DNA of 64,000 nt from Flavobacteriaceae bacterium (lineage in GTDB: Bacteria > Bacteroidota > Bacteroidia > Flavobacteriales > Flavobacteriaceae): positions 111,594 to 175,593 of the forward strand of contig JANQMD010000039.1 of NCBI GenBank assembly GCA_028280265.1, read 5' to 3'. Both the position numbers and the translations under genes were made by a program. The notes below the pieces were generated by a model. The model had not been told where the DNA came from. It did not search any database and saw only the letters and a program-made list of their open reading frames with translations. Numbering within the stretch: position 1 is the first letter of the stretch; each line of letters opens with the position of its first letter. This document shows, in pieces, positions 19,396 to 27,399 of this stretch.

Positions 19396-19629
19396 TTACA
19401 TTTTACCCGTTTGAAATTCGTTCTTTATACCCAATTCTTCGACGAATGGCATTCTTCTATCGACGAACTGTTTATTAGTTTTTTTAAAGGAGGTCCTGCG
19501 TAACTTCTTTACAAAGTTGTATGATAATAATAACCCAACCATGGCAACTGTAATCATTACAATTAAATCAGTATCTACAACTGTTGAAGTAGGCTCTACA
19601 GGCATAATTTGCATCCAATTCAATTTCAT
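19396..19629 (-). CDS. Small single-pass membrane protein, unknown
   Basis: 77 residues. A hydrophobic segment (about 22-41, LIVMITVAMVGLLLSYNFV) is followed by a basic cluster (KKLRRTSFKKTNK) and a polar tail, so the tail should face the cytosol. No family is recognised. It starts 2 nt after the other small gene, ends 69 nt before a strong terminator, and shares its own operator-bearing promoter, so the two-gene unit looks real. By position it belongs to the polysaccharide locus, perhaps as a small synthase-associated subunit; that is inference. Confidence 0.65.
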   Translation of the reverse strand: MKLNWMQIMPVEPTSTVVDTDLIVMITVAMVGLLLSYNFVKKLRRTSFKKTNKQFVDRRMPFVEELGIKNEFQTGKM

Positions 19630-19631
19630 AA

Positions 19632-19832
19632 CTATAGTGCTTTATCAATCATTTGATAAACAAATGAACTTAACAATACGACAAAGAAAGAAATCAATGC
19701 CATGATAAAAATCATTTGAACCATGTTGAAATTGTTGGTTTTGTTTTTCCAGAGAAAGCTAAGCATTTGTTTGTAGCTTTCTGGTTGACCTTTGGTCATC
19801 CCTTGTTTGATAGTGTAATCGTTTAACCCCAT
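19632..19832 (-). CDS. Small single-pass membrane protein, unknown
   Basis: 66 residues: a polar N-terminal half (MGLNDYTIKQG, then SYKQMLSFLWKNK) and a membrane segment at about 39-60 (MIFIMALISFFVVLLSSFVY). No family is recognised. It is the first gene after the paired 9-bp elements at 19915-19944 and the TACTTTTATA box at 19873-19882, giving an estimated leader of about 35 nt. It is coupled to the 77-residue gene (2-nt gap). Confidence 0.65.
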   Translation of the reverse strand: MGLNDYTIKQGMTKGQPESYKQMLSFLWKNKTNNFNMVQMIFIMALISFFVVLLSSFVYQMIDKAL

Positions 19833-19872
19833 AATACATTACGTTTAGTTTATTATTATTCTTTTGTTCTAT

Positions 19873-19944
19873 TATAAAAGTACTTTAAGTGGTTTAAAAG
19901 TAGCTCTGCCTTTCGGTGAGTGACCTTTTTCATTCGGTGAATGG
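19873..19944 (-). promoter_or_regulatory. Operator A: paired 9-bp elements 21 bp apart plus -7-like box
   Basis: Reading the minus strand, CCATTCACC (19936-19944) and TCACTCACC (19915-19923) are 7/9 identical, both followed by GAA, and start exactly 21 bp apart. After 32 nt comes TACTTTTATA (19873-19882). Two direct 9-mers with a two-turn spacing is the arrangement bound by LytTR regulators. It precedes the two small membrane-protein genes. Confidence 0.6.
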
Positions 19945-19945
19945 T

Positions 19946-21913
19946 TTAATTTCCGATTTGAATGAACTCACTTGTATTCAATGCATTAGGATTAGATGAA
20001 GAGATTTCAAAGATGGCATCGTTAAAATCATTGTCTCCATTAGGTACAGTAATGTCCTCAAAAGCGATCACTGTAGAACCGCATGTGGCATCATAAAAAA
20101 TGAGACTTTGTTGTCTACCGCTCATGTTGTACAGAATGTCGGTGTGTTGAGAATATAATCCATCTGTGATTTTGCCGTTTCTCCATCCATTTGCTATGAC
20201 AAAAAATCCTATAACTGTTCCTGGTTCAAAGGTTCCCAACAATCGCATTGTATTTCCTCTTTCTAATTCTCCTCCTGATCCTTTTGCTGAAGCATTTGGA
20301 AATATGACAATTTTATCTAACAATTCTTCTGAGGTTGGCGGATTCCCTTCCTGATAGGTATAATACCCTAATACATTCTTAAAACCAGCTCCTTCATCGA
20401 TAAAAGTCATATACAATTCTGTTTCCTCGGTAACTTTTAAACATCTGTTCGGGTTTTCAAAATATTCTGGGTGAGCTACCATTGCATTTGTTCTCTCAGG
20501 TAATACATTCGCATAAATGTTAGGTAGTAAAGTACTACAGATTTCTTTGTCAGGCTCTAACCCATCTGGCTTTCCTCTATCGTTATAAGTCGTAATGGTT
20601 TTATATTCATCTTTTTGTCTTTTACGAAGAATTTTGAATCCGCCCCCTCCTTTGGCAACAAAAACCCAATCTCCATCGGACTTGATAAAATTAGCGGAGG
20701 CATCATCTTCAGCCATATCCCAATAAAAAACAGGTTCAATTTTTTCTCCTGCATTTGGATGTGGGGAAATTGAAATTCCATCAGAACCGTTCGCTGCATA
20801 TACATAATCGTTATCCGTAGTAACTCCATTGGTATTTCCAACAACCAACATGGTTCCCTTAGACTCTGAAACCAATCCTCCTGTATTTACATCAACCAAA
20901 GCAATTCCATCTTTTCCTTTGGCGATGTATATATTATCATTATTGATTGGAGAAAACTCCATGGTAGATTTTCCTCTATAGGTTTCTACAACATTTTGAT
21001 GAAAGATTGATCCTATATCATAGGATGTGGTACTTAGATTTGCATTCACATTTCCTACTCTTACTGAGGCATTATCCCCAGTTACTAAGCTTACTACTTT
21101 TGATCCATTATTACGACCGTTCACGGCTACGTATTTTGCATCGCTATAGCTTTCAGAAGACACCCCAGTTAAGCTGGTTTTGTCTAACACAACTGTTCCT
21201 CCGAATGTCTTTCCAGATGTTACATATAGGTAGTTATTCGTCGCTGTAATTGCATTTGCGGATGCAGATACTCCAGATCCTTCTAAGATGTTAGATAGAT
21301 TTACTCGTCTGTAGTTTTCACTGATCTGTCCCTCTAGAGATTCTATTTCAATCATCTGAGCACCATGTGTTGCATCGGACATAGCCAGCCATAATTTTCT
21401 AGAACTATTACTGCCTGCAAAATCAGAAGTAATGGCATTGATATCTGAATTTAGAAAATAAGCCTGACTGATAATTGATGGAAAATTTGGATTTGTTAAA
21501 TCGATAATTTCTACCGCTCCAACATGATCATTTCCTTGTTTGTGATAACTCACGTACGCTTTCTCGTCTGCTAAAGAGATGTGTGTTGCGCTTAAGGTAT
21601 TTCCACTAATAACTAAAGGATCTACCTCGGCAACATGCTCCCAGTAATATAGCTCTTGCGCTCCATTAATATTGGAAGAAGAACTTCGACTGCTAAACCC
21701 ACTTACCACAGGCTCAATAGTTGCAGTTCTATTGACCATGTGAATTCTTCTAGACAACATCCCAGCATCATTGTTTACTTGGTAAGGTATTTGGTCTTCT
21801 TCAACGACATTTTTAATTTCCTGTTCATAGCTTTTCTCTTGACAAGCAGAGAATAATCCTAAGATAAGTATCCAGAAAGAGAGCTTCTGATACTGTTTTT
21901 TTGTTGCTTTCAT
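19946..21913 (-). CDS. Large lipoprotein: LVIVD-type propeller plus DUF4114
   Basis: About 655 residues from the ATG at 21911-21913. A basic n-region and hydrophobic segment end in LGLFSAC, a good lipobox. Residues up to about 440 form repeats of the kind VGAVEIIDLTNPNFPS, NGVTTDNDYVYAANG, DGIALVDVNTG and FVAKGGGGFKIL, typical of LVIVD/YVTN beta-propellers. The C-terminus contains a DUF4114 domain ending PNGDNDFNDAIFEI, probably calcium-binding. It should be exposed at the outer membrane. It lies in the polysaccharide locus under its own operator. The frame is open upstream into a separate-looking proline-rich peptide. Confidence 0.82.
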   Translation of the reverse strand: MKATKKQYQKLSFWILILGLFSACQEKSYEQEIKNVVEEDQIPYQVNNDAGMLSRRIHMVNRTATIEPVVSGFSSRSSSSNINGAQELYYWEHVAEVDPLVISGNTLSATHISLADEKAYVSYHKQGNDHVGAVEIIDLTNPNFPSIISQAYFLNSDINAITSDFAGSNSSRKLWLAMSDATHGAQMIEIESLEGQISENYRRVNLSNILEGSGVSASANAITATNNYLYVTSGKTFGGTVVLDKTSLTGVSSESYSDAKYVAVNGRNNGSKVVSLVTGDNASVRVGNVNANLSTTSYDIGSIFHQNVVETYRGKSTMEFSPINNDNIYIAKGKDGIALVDVNTGGLVSESKGTMLVVGNTNGVTTDNDYVYAANGSDGISISPHPNAGEKIEPVFYWDMAEDDASANFIKSDGDWVFVAKGGGGFKILRKRQKDEYKTITTYNDRGKPDGLEPDKEICSTLLPNIYANVLPERTNAMVAHPEYFENPNRCLKVTEETELYMTFIDEGAGFKNVLGYYTYQEGNPPTSEELLDKIVIFPNASAKGSGGELERGNTMRLLGTFEPGTVIGFFVIANGWRNGKITDGLYSQHTDILYNMSGRQQSLIFYDATCGSTVIAFEDITVPNGDNDFNDAIFEISSSNPNALNTSEFIQIGN

Positions 21914-22054
21914 TTTTTTAGTGTTTTTGGTTGTTTTGTGAAGTAAATAGAGTCCCATCAATAGCCCTAGAATAACGATTCCATAATCTCCTCCAGTTGG
22001 TAATCCTGGTGGTGGAGGTGGCGGAATTGATGGTGGCATTACTTGTAAAAACAT
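21914..22054 (-). CDS. In-frame upstream segment: polyproline plus membrane helix (possible separate peptide)
   Basis: 47 codons open from ATG 22052-22054 run without a stop into the lipoprotein gene. They encode six consecutive prolines (SIPPPPPPGLPTGG), a hydrophobic helix (YGIVILGLLMGLYLL) and a basic end (HKTTKNTKK). That order resembles the short P-x-G-plus-helix-plus-basic modules common in Flavobacteriia, not the start of a lipoprotein. The predicted transcript start (about 22070) lies just upstream, so it should be on the mRNA. Either it is an N-terminal extension, or translation also starts at 21913. Not an independent stop-terminated gene. Confidence 0.4.
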
Positions 22055-22079
22055 GGTGAAACATTTTTATTATTATTGG

Positions 22080-22151
22080 TATAAAACTAGTCCTAGAATC
22101 GTAGGTTAAGCAGTTGTTTTCGTCCAATAACCTGTGTCTTTCGACGAGTGG
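22080..22151 (-). promoter_or_regulatory. Operator B: paired 9-bp elements 21 bp apart plus -7-like box
   Basis: On the minus strand CCACTCGTC (22143-22151) and TTATTGGAC (22122-22130), both followed by GAAA, start 21 bp apart. Exactly 32 nt later is TAGTTTTATA (22080-22089), the same spacing as at operator A. The second 9-mer is a weak match, as is common for one half of a LytTR site. It precedes the propeller lipoprotein unit. Confidence 0.55.
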
Positions 22152-22152
22152 A

Positions 22153-23475
22153 TTACAATCCTGCTCTTTTGGCTTTTATCGAGGATTTATAAGGGTTCCA
22201 AACGTCTTCGTAAGAACGTTTGAAGAAGAATTCTTTGTAATAAGCAGCCGTTCTAACAATACGTAAATAGGTTCCTGTGTAGAGTGTCATTAATGAAACA
22301 TAGGGCCACAGATATTTCTCTTCTTTTCGTCTCTCAGAAAAGATGTAGATACTCAACATTTGCACATAAGACATCACAAAGTAAAGTGTAAAATTCATGG
22401 GAATGATGAACTTCAAAGAACCCGTGTAGTTAAAGATGATGTCTAAGATGTATATCCACCAAAGAATGTCTAAAACTACATTGTAAAATACATTTTCAGC
22501 TAGCGAGAAAAAGTTAGACCAATTGAAGTTTGCATTAGGCATGTAAACATCTTTGTGCTTTCGAACACGAAATCGGATGATGGATTTGTCCCATCTCAAT
22601 CGTTGTTTGGTAAGAACTTTAAATTTAGAAGGTGCATTGGTTAAGCATATTGCTTCTGGTTGAAAGTAAATCTTATAGCCAGATTTTCTGAATTTAACTG
22701 TGATATCTCCATCCAATCCTGGACCTATATCCCAGCCTCCAACACTATCAATCACATCTTTTCGGAAAGCTCCAAAAGCACCAGAAATTATCTTATAGAT
22801 TCCTAAGTAAGAAGTCACAATTCTTCCTACAGAAACTGTTTTCAAATATTCAATCGCTTGAAGTTTGGCACAAAGACTGTCTTTGTAATTTCTCACTTTT
22901 ACATTCCCCCCTACTGCGCCAATTTTATCGTCTAAATAAAAAGGGGTTAATACTTTTTCAATGGCATCTCTATCAAAAGAACAATCGGCATCTAAGTGCA
23001 CAATGTATTTTCCTTTGCTATATCTCAAAGCCAAGTTCGCAGCTGATGCTTTTCCTCCTCTCATTTCATTTCGGATGAACATATCAATCAATCCCAACTC
23101 TTCTAGGTTCTTCCCAATAATGGGTGTGTCATCATCAGAACCATCGTCAACTATAATTAACTCAAAGTTCTTGAATGTTTGCTCTGCTAATGATTTTGTG
23201 AGTTTGTACAGGTGCTTTCCTTCATTTTTCCCTGGAATGATTACAGAAACAAAAGGATTTTCTGAAAATAGTTTTTGCTTTGCAATGGCAAATTTTTCTT
23301 TTCTAGATCTTCCTGTCAACCAAAAGATAAATGCTATGATGTAATCGATGATGATATAACGTGTGAATTCGAAAAGTACAAAGTACCAGAACACCCTTAT
23401 GAACTTTTGTAAACCAACCACAAACCAATAGTTCAGGTATTCTGGCATTAAATCATGTACACTCAAAAACATCAT
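22153..23475 (-). CDS. Processive GT2 glycosyltransferase (polysaccharide synthase)
   Basis: 440 residues. Membrane segments flank the catalytic domain: one or two at about 20-60 and three or four at about 320-410. The GT-A core shows VSVIIPGKNEG, IVDDGSDDDTP, HLDADCSFD, GPGLDGDITVKF and the processive-synthase signature QRLRW. This is the topology of cellulose/alginate-type synthases that polymerise and extrude a beta-linked glycan from UDP- or GDP-sugars. It overlaps the zinc-ribbon gene by 4 nt; with the dehydrogenase upstream it forms the synthesis operon. Confidence 0.9.
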   Translation of the reverse strand: MMFLSVHDLMPEYLNYWFVVGLQKFIRVFWYFVLFEFTRYIIIDYIIAFIFWLTGRSRKEKFAIAKQKLFSENPFVSVIIPGKNEGKHLYKLTKSLAEQTFKNFELIIVDDGSDDDTPIIGKNLEELGLIDMFIRNEMRGGKASAANLALRYSKGKYIVHLDADCSFDRDAIEKVLTPFYLDDKIGAVGGNVKVRNYKDSLCAKLQAIEYLKTVSVGRIVTSYLGIYKIISGAFGAFRKDVIDSVGGWDIGPGLDGDITVKFRKSGYKIYFQPEAICLTNAPSKFKVLTKQRLRWDKSIIRFRVRKHKDVYMPNANFNWSNFFSLAENVFYNVVLDILWWIYILDIIFNYTGSLKFIIPMNFTLYFVMSYVQMLSIYIFSERRKEEKYLWPYVSLMTLYTGTYLRIVRTAAYYKEFFFKRSYEDVWNPYKSSIKAKRAGL

Positions 23476-24848
23476 GAGAAGTAGGTTTGTATATTATCTG
23501 ATTCTGCTATTTTGTGAATCGTAATTTCTATTTCTTGCTTTTCTTCTGTCAAGTTATCTGACAACAACTTAGAAAGATTGTAGTCGATCAATTCTAACCT
23601 GTTTAGCTGTGTTTCTTTTGTCTCTGGCAATAACACATAGTAATTGTTATAACTTTCTGCTGATAAAATATCTGAGTCTTTTAAATATGATTTGATCACC
23701 TCTCCGATTTCCTTCATCAGTGCGTTCTTGGATCTTGAATTTAATAGTTGCAATTGATTGCTTTGGAATTTTACATTCGCAAAAACACTATTTCCTTTCG
23801 ATTCTTTGATCCTTTTAATTTCTTGATTCACAATAATTTTAAATAATTCCTTATTGATATTGCCAATGCCTTCGTTATAGACCACTCGTTCTCCTCCTGT
23901 ATTTCTGTCAAATAATAGTTGTTCCCCTGCTTGCGTTATGGCATAGCTTCCAATGGATTTTTGCAGTAATTCTTCTAGCTTATTTTCGGTGCTACAATCC
24001 ATGCAAAGTGATAACATTCCCGGATTTTGAAACTCGTGACTACATGAATTACAGGAATAAATGGTAGAGGGCTTATCGTAATCGATTCCTATATGTCTTA
24101 GGTTTTTATCGCATTTTGGACATTCTAAACCATCGTTCTTTTTAAAGTCTTTTTCGGGTGCTACATGTGCGCATACAAAGTGATGTACCATATCGTGTGC
24201 TTCAATATCTATGGAATCACACTTTGGACAACATTCTCTGAAGTTCAGGTAGTTTCCTGAACAGCTTTTGCATAAATGAATGTAGTCTAGCAATTTGAAT
24301 GATAGGTAATTTTTTTCTGTCGCTTTTTGCAAGTTTTTTAAGAGCTCTACTGCTTCATTATTCTTGTAAAAGAGAGAGATGAATGGAAACTCGTACCCTA
24401 TTAAACTCTCTCTAGAAGTTACAGGTTTTAACTGAAGATTTCTTGTAAAGCTGTAGGCAATGGTTTTATACTGAATTAAAAGTTGATTAGCAACCAGCTT
24501 AGGATCATTCAGAGATTGAACTCTTTTTGTAATTGTTGCCACTCTCTGAATATAAGAGCTGATTGTGGATAACTCAACAATACCGTCGCAATGTATTTGT
24601 TGTTCTTTTGGGAGTTGATACGTTCCATTAATGAATAAAGGCTTCAATGCAACTTTTAAGTTTGTATGTGTTCTTACATAGCTGATAATTTCTTTTGCAT
24701 GTACATGAGAATCTGTATCGAGGATAAAACCATCCAGTTCCGTCAATTGCTGACTTTGCAATTCACTTTTGTGAGACACCAAGAGTAAGGCGTAACCATC
24801 CTGGATGATTTTTCTCGAATTGTCATTATGTCTAACTAAATTTAACAC
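23472..24848 (-). CDS. Zinc-ribbon protein with degenerate GGDEF-like C-terminus
   Basis: 458 residues. The N-terminal third is receiver-like or unassigned (LDGFILDTDSHVHAKEI). The middle has several Cys pairs: CKSC...CCPKC (about 208-226), CPKC (near 255), CNSC and CMDC, i.e. two or more zinc ribbons, resembling the TackOD1 output domain. The last 150 residues follow the GGDEF layout: GIGNINKELF and EIKRIKE at the start, then LMKEIGEVIKSYLKDSDIL and VLLPETKE, but ESYNNYYV stands where RxGGDEF belongs, so it cannot be an active cyclase. It sits between the dehydrogenase and the synthase with a 4-nt overlap. Role probably regulatory; inferred. Confidence 0.75.
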   Translation of the reverse strand: MLNLVRHNDNSRKIIQDGYALLLVSHKSELQSQQLTELDGFILDTDSHVHAKEIISYVRTHTNLKVALKPLFINGTYQLPKEQQIHCDGIVELSTISSYIQRVATITKRVQSLNDPKLVANQLLIQYKTIAYSFTRNLQLKPVTSRESLIGYEFPFISLFYKNNEAVELLKNLQKATEKNYLSFKLLDYIHLCKSCSGNYLNFRECCPKCDSIDIEAHDMVHHFVCAHVAPEKDFKKNDGLECPKCDKNLRHIGIDYDKPSTIYSCNSCSHEFQNPGMLSLCMDCSTENKLEELLQKSIGSYAITQAGEQLLFDRNTGGERVVYNEGIGNINKELFKIIVNQEIKRIKESKGNSVFANVKFQSNQLQLLNSRSKNALMKEIGEVIKSYLKDSDILSAESYNNYYVLLPETKETQLNRLELIDYNLSKLLSDNLTEEKQEIEITIHKIAESDNIQTYFS

Positions 24849-24880
24849 GGATTCTCTTTTTTAATGATTAAAAACCATTC

Positions 24881-26248
24881 TTATAATGACATGTAAACCT
24901 CTTTTGGAAACTTGTCTTTTTTATCTCCTTTTACATCGAAAATGAGGGTTTCTTCATTACCATTCTTTAAATGATCATAGTACGATAAGTGCTTGTAATC
25001 TTCATGATCTACTGCTAATACAATGGCATCAAATTCTCCTTCAGGACTGTTATTTAACTCAAACCCATAGTGTCTTTTTACTTCTTTTGGGTCTGCTAAT
25101 GGATCCTGTACAACTACATTGTAACCTCTTTTTTCCAATTCTAAACACAACTCAGCTGTTTTAGAGTTTCTAATGTCATTTACATTTTCTTTAAAAGCGA
25201 TTCCTTTTACCAAAACAGACACACTGTTTTTTCTGAACTTTCTCGCATATAATTTTCTTTCCAATCGTAAAGCAATGTGTGGAATCATACTCTCATTTAC
25301 TTCTCTCACTCTTTCCAAGAGTCTTGGAGCATGTTTCATTTCTCTTGCTTTGCTAATCAAATAGTATGGGTCTACGCCAATACAGTGACCTCCTACCAAT
25401 CCTGGGAAATAGTTATGGAAGTTCCACTTGGTTCCTGCTGCTTTTAAAACATCTTTTGTATTGATTTCTAAAACACTGAAGATTTGAGACAATTCGTTCA
25501 TTAAACCGATGTTCACATCTCTTTGAATGTTCTCAACTACTTTTGCAGCTTCGGCAACTTTTAAAGAAGGTGCTCTGTGTACTCCTGCTGTTACAACAGT
25601 TTCGTATACGTTTGCTACTAAATCTAAAGCAGATTCTGTGCTTCCTGATACGATTTTCGTAATGCTTGTAAAGGTGTGTTCTTTGTCTCCTGGATTGATT
25701 CTCTCTGGAGAGTACCCTACTGTAAAGTCTTCGTTGAATTTTAATCTTGAAATTCTTTCTAAGATCGGTACACATACTTCTTCTGTACACCCTGGAAATA
25801 CGGTAGACTCAAATACTACACAGTCTCCCTTTTTCAAATACTTAGCTACACTAGCTGTTGCAGATTTTAAAGGTGTTAAGTTGGGCTTCTTTAAATTGTC
25901 AATTGGTGTTGGTACCGCTACAACGTAGAATTTTGCGTTCTTTAAGATGGTTTCATTAGACGTGAAGCTAATGTCTTTCCCTTTGAACTCTTCTTCAGGT
26001 AATTCTTCACAAGGGTCTTTGTGCTGAATTAACTGCATTACTTTGCTCTCGTTTACATCGAAACCAACTACTTTAAATTTAGAAGCCATGTGAACTGCCA
26101 AAGGCAACCCTACATATCCTAGACCCACAACGGCTACATTTTCTTCCTTGTTGATTAGTTTCGAAAATAATTTGTCTTTCTTGTAAGCTAGCTTAGGAAA
26201 CTGTCTCCCTTCTGCTAGGTTCTCTGTTTTTAATTGTGCTAAACTCAT
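24881..26248 (-). CDS. Nucleotide-sugar dehydrogenase (UDP-HexNAc 6-dehydrogenase, TviB/WbpA type)
   Basis: 455 residues, full length. The N-terminal Rossmann motif VVGLGYVGLPLAVHMASKF, ESTVFPGCTEE, the catalytic cysteine in PGLVGGHCIGVDPYYL, and the C-terminal FKENVNDIRNS identify a UDP-glucose/GDP-mannose dehydrogenase superfamily enzyme. The GGHCIGVDPYYL version is that of the UDP-N-acetylhexosamine branch (TviB, WbpA). It supplies uronic-acid nucleotide sugar to the downstream synthase. First gene of a three-gene operon; operator C lies upstream. Confidence 0.92.
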   Translation of the reverse strand: MSLAQLKTENLAEGRQFPKLAYKKDKLFSKLINKEENVAVVGLGYVGLPLAVHMASKFKVVGFDVNESKVMQLIQHKDPCEELPEEEFKGKDISFTSNETILKNAKFYVVAVPTPIDNLKKPNLTPLKSATASVAKYLKKGDCVVFESTVFPGCTEEVCVPILERISRLKFNEDFTVGYSPERINPGDKEHTFTSITKIVSGSTESALDLVANVYETVVTAGVHRAPSLKVAEAAKVVENIQRDVNIGLMNELSQIFSVLEINTKDVLKAAGTKWNFHNYFPGLVGGHCIGVDPYYLISKAREMKHAPRLLERVREVNESMIPHIALRLERKLYARKFRKNSVSVLVKGIAFKENVNDIRNSKTAELCLELEKRGYNVVVQDPLADPKEVKRHYGFELNNSPEGEFDAIVLAVDHEDYKHLSYYDHLKNGNEETLIFDVKGDKKDKFPKEVYMSL

Positions 26249-26351
26249 TTTAATAGATTTTAAAGATTTATTTCATTTAATTTGATACTGCTAAATTATC
26301 GTGGATTGCTGCTTTCTCTTGTTTTATTAGTCTATCGAATGGCTTATTGGG

Positions 26352-26381
26352 GGTTAAGTGAAGAAAAGTTTAGACGAATGG
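26352..26381 (-). promoter_or_regulatory. Operator C: paired 9-bp elements 21 bp apart
   Basis: On the minus strand CCATTCGTC (26373-26381) and a weak partner CACTTAACC (26352-26360) start 21 bp apart. A further CCATTCGAT is at 26334-26342. CCATTCGTC is one base from the AlgR box core CCGTTCGTC of Pseudomonas (AlgR is a LytTR regulator). No TAnTTTTAT box lies 32 nt on; TAATTTAG is 53 nt downstream. Weaker than operators A and B. Confidence 0.45.
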
Positions 26382-26573
26382 TTTTTACCCTCCATTAATC
26401 GAAGAAGAGCTTTTCGATACTAAGTAAAAAAAAGGGGTGGAGTAAATTAGGAAAGTACTGTTTACAGAAGATAGAATTAAATTATTTCTATTACAAAACA
26501 AAAAATACAACCAAGTATAGTAGAGCAAAAAAGAAAATGACAACCCTAATTCATAGGCTTATGGAACAGGTAT
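26382..26573. other. Remainder of the 325-bp gap between two minus-strand units
   Basis: The gap 26249-26573 carries operator C in its lower half. The rest is AT-rich with no gene or clear terminator that I can support. Confidence 0.55.
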
Positions 26574-27209
26574 TTATTTACATCTTTGATTGTAATATTC
26601 AACTATTTTTAAATAATCCTTCTTCTTAAATTTTTTACGTCCTACTTTTTCGACAATATCTTGACAGTCCTTAAAATATTCAGCTATAACCTCTTTGAAA
26701 CTCTTGCCATAGTCATTTTCTGCTCTAAATGATGTAAAATAAGTAACAAACTTTTCATTTTTTCTTTTCAAAAAGAAAGTTGCAGTAGTTTTTTTTACCT
26801 CATATTCTCTTCCTTCATATTGTTCATTTATAATAGATCCATCTTTGGCAATACTAGTTTTTGTCTTTTTTTGTCTTTTTTTTTCAGTTTCATACCGAAT
26901 AATTTTATACAATTTTAAATAATCATCAATTTTTATATACGCTAAAATCGGAGGATCTTTTTCATTTAGTTTTATGTACTCAAATTTTCTAATTCCCTTA
27001 TGGTAATATGAAATTGAATCTACTTGTGAATAATTATAAATTTTCCGTTTTGTTTTTTTATCTTTTTTATACAAGACATCATCATTAATTACTTTTAGAA
27101 GCCCTTTTTTTACAGTCCCATCATTAAAGTAAATAATTCCTTTAAATCTTTGAGCGTGTAATATAAAGTTGAATAATAGGATTATAGCAAATAATATTAT
27201 CTTTTTCAT
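26574..27209 (-). CDS. Unknown secreted protein
   Basis: 211 residues, with a clean signal peptide (MKKIILFAIILLFNFILHA, then QRFKG). The mature part is strand-rich, lysine- and tyrosine-rich (IIYFNDGTVKKGLLKV, YEVKKTTATFFLKRK) and ends in a charged helix with two cysteines (KDCQD; NQRCK). No family recognised. It is more AT-rich than its neighbours and is the only unit in the 19.4-34.6 kb region without a recognisable paired operator upstream, so it may be an independent or inserted gene. Confidence 0.75.
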   Translation of the reverse strand: MKKIILFAIILLFNFILHAQRFKGIIYFNDGTVKKGLLKVINDDVLYKKDKKTKRKIYNYSQVDSISYYHKGIRKFEYIKLNEKDPPILAYIKIDDYLKLYKIIRYETEKKRQKKTKTSIAKDGSIINEQYEGREYEVKKTTATFFLKRKNEKFVTYFTSFRAENDYGKSFKEVIAEYFKDCQDIVEKVGRKKFKKKDYLKIVEYYNQRCK

Positions 27210-27363
27210 TTTAATCTAATGTAAATAAGGCATATAAAATAGCTGCACTCATTTTATACACTTTATTTTTGTTGTAAGAAATTTTGCTCTTTCACATCGA
27301 TCTAAAAATAATAAATCGTATCCAATGAATTTGAACATTATTTAATTTTTTTCTAGATACTTG

Positions 27364-27392
27364 AAACCCCCAAGCGATGAGCTTGAGGGTTT
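27364..27392 (-). terminator. Hairpin after the HlyD-like gene
   Basis: Arms 27364-27375 and 27381-27392 pair over 12 bp with one G-T wobble; the loop is GATGA. It lies 8 nt past the stop of the adaptor gene. The T-run is short, so confidence is moderate. Confidence 0.55.
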
Positions 27393-27399
27393 TGCCGAT

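Noticed and set aside
19438..19470. A further pair of CCATTCGTC/CAGTTCGTC elements 21 bp apart on the minus strand
   Set aside because: It lies inside the small membrane-protein gene, where FVD and FVE recur seven codons apart, and no TAnTTTTAT box follows at 32 nt. It can be explained by coding sequence, so it is left out of the operator set.
23472..24848. Active diguanylate cyclase
   Set aside because: The GGDEF signature is ESYNNYYV, lacking the metal and nucleotide residues.
25527..25928. Plus-strand open frame of 133 codons opposite the dehydrogenase
   Set aside because: Antisense to a clear conserved enzyme; composition is that of a shadow frame.
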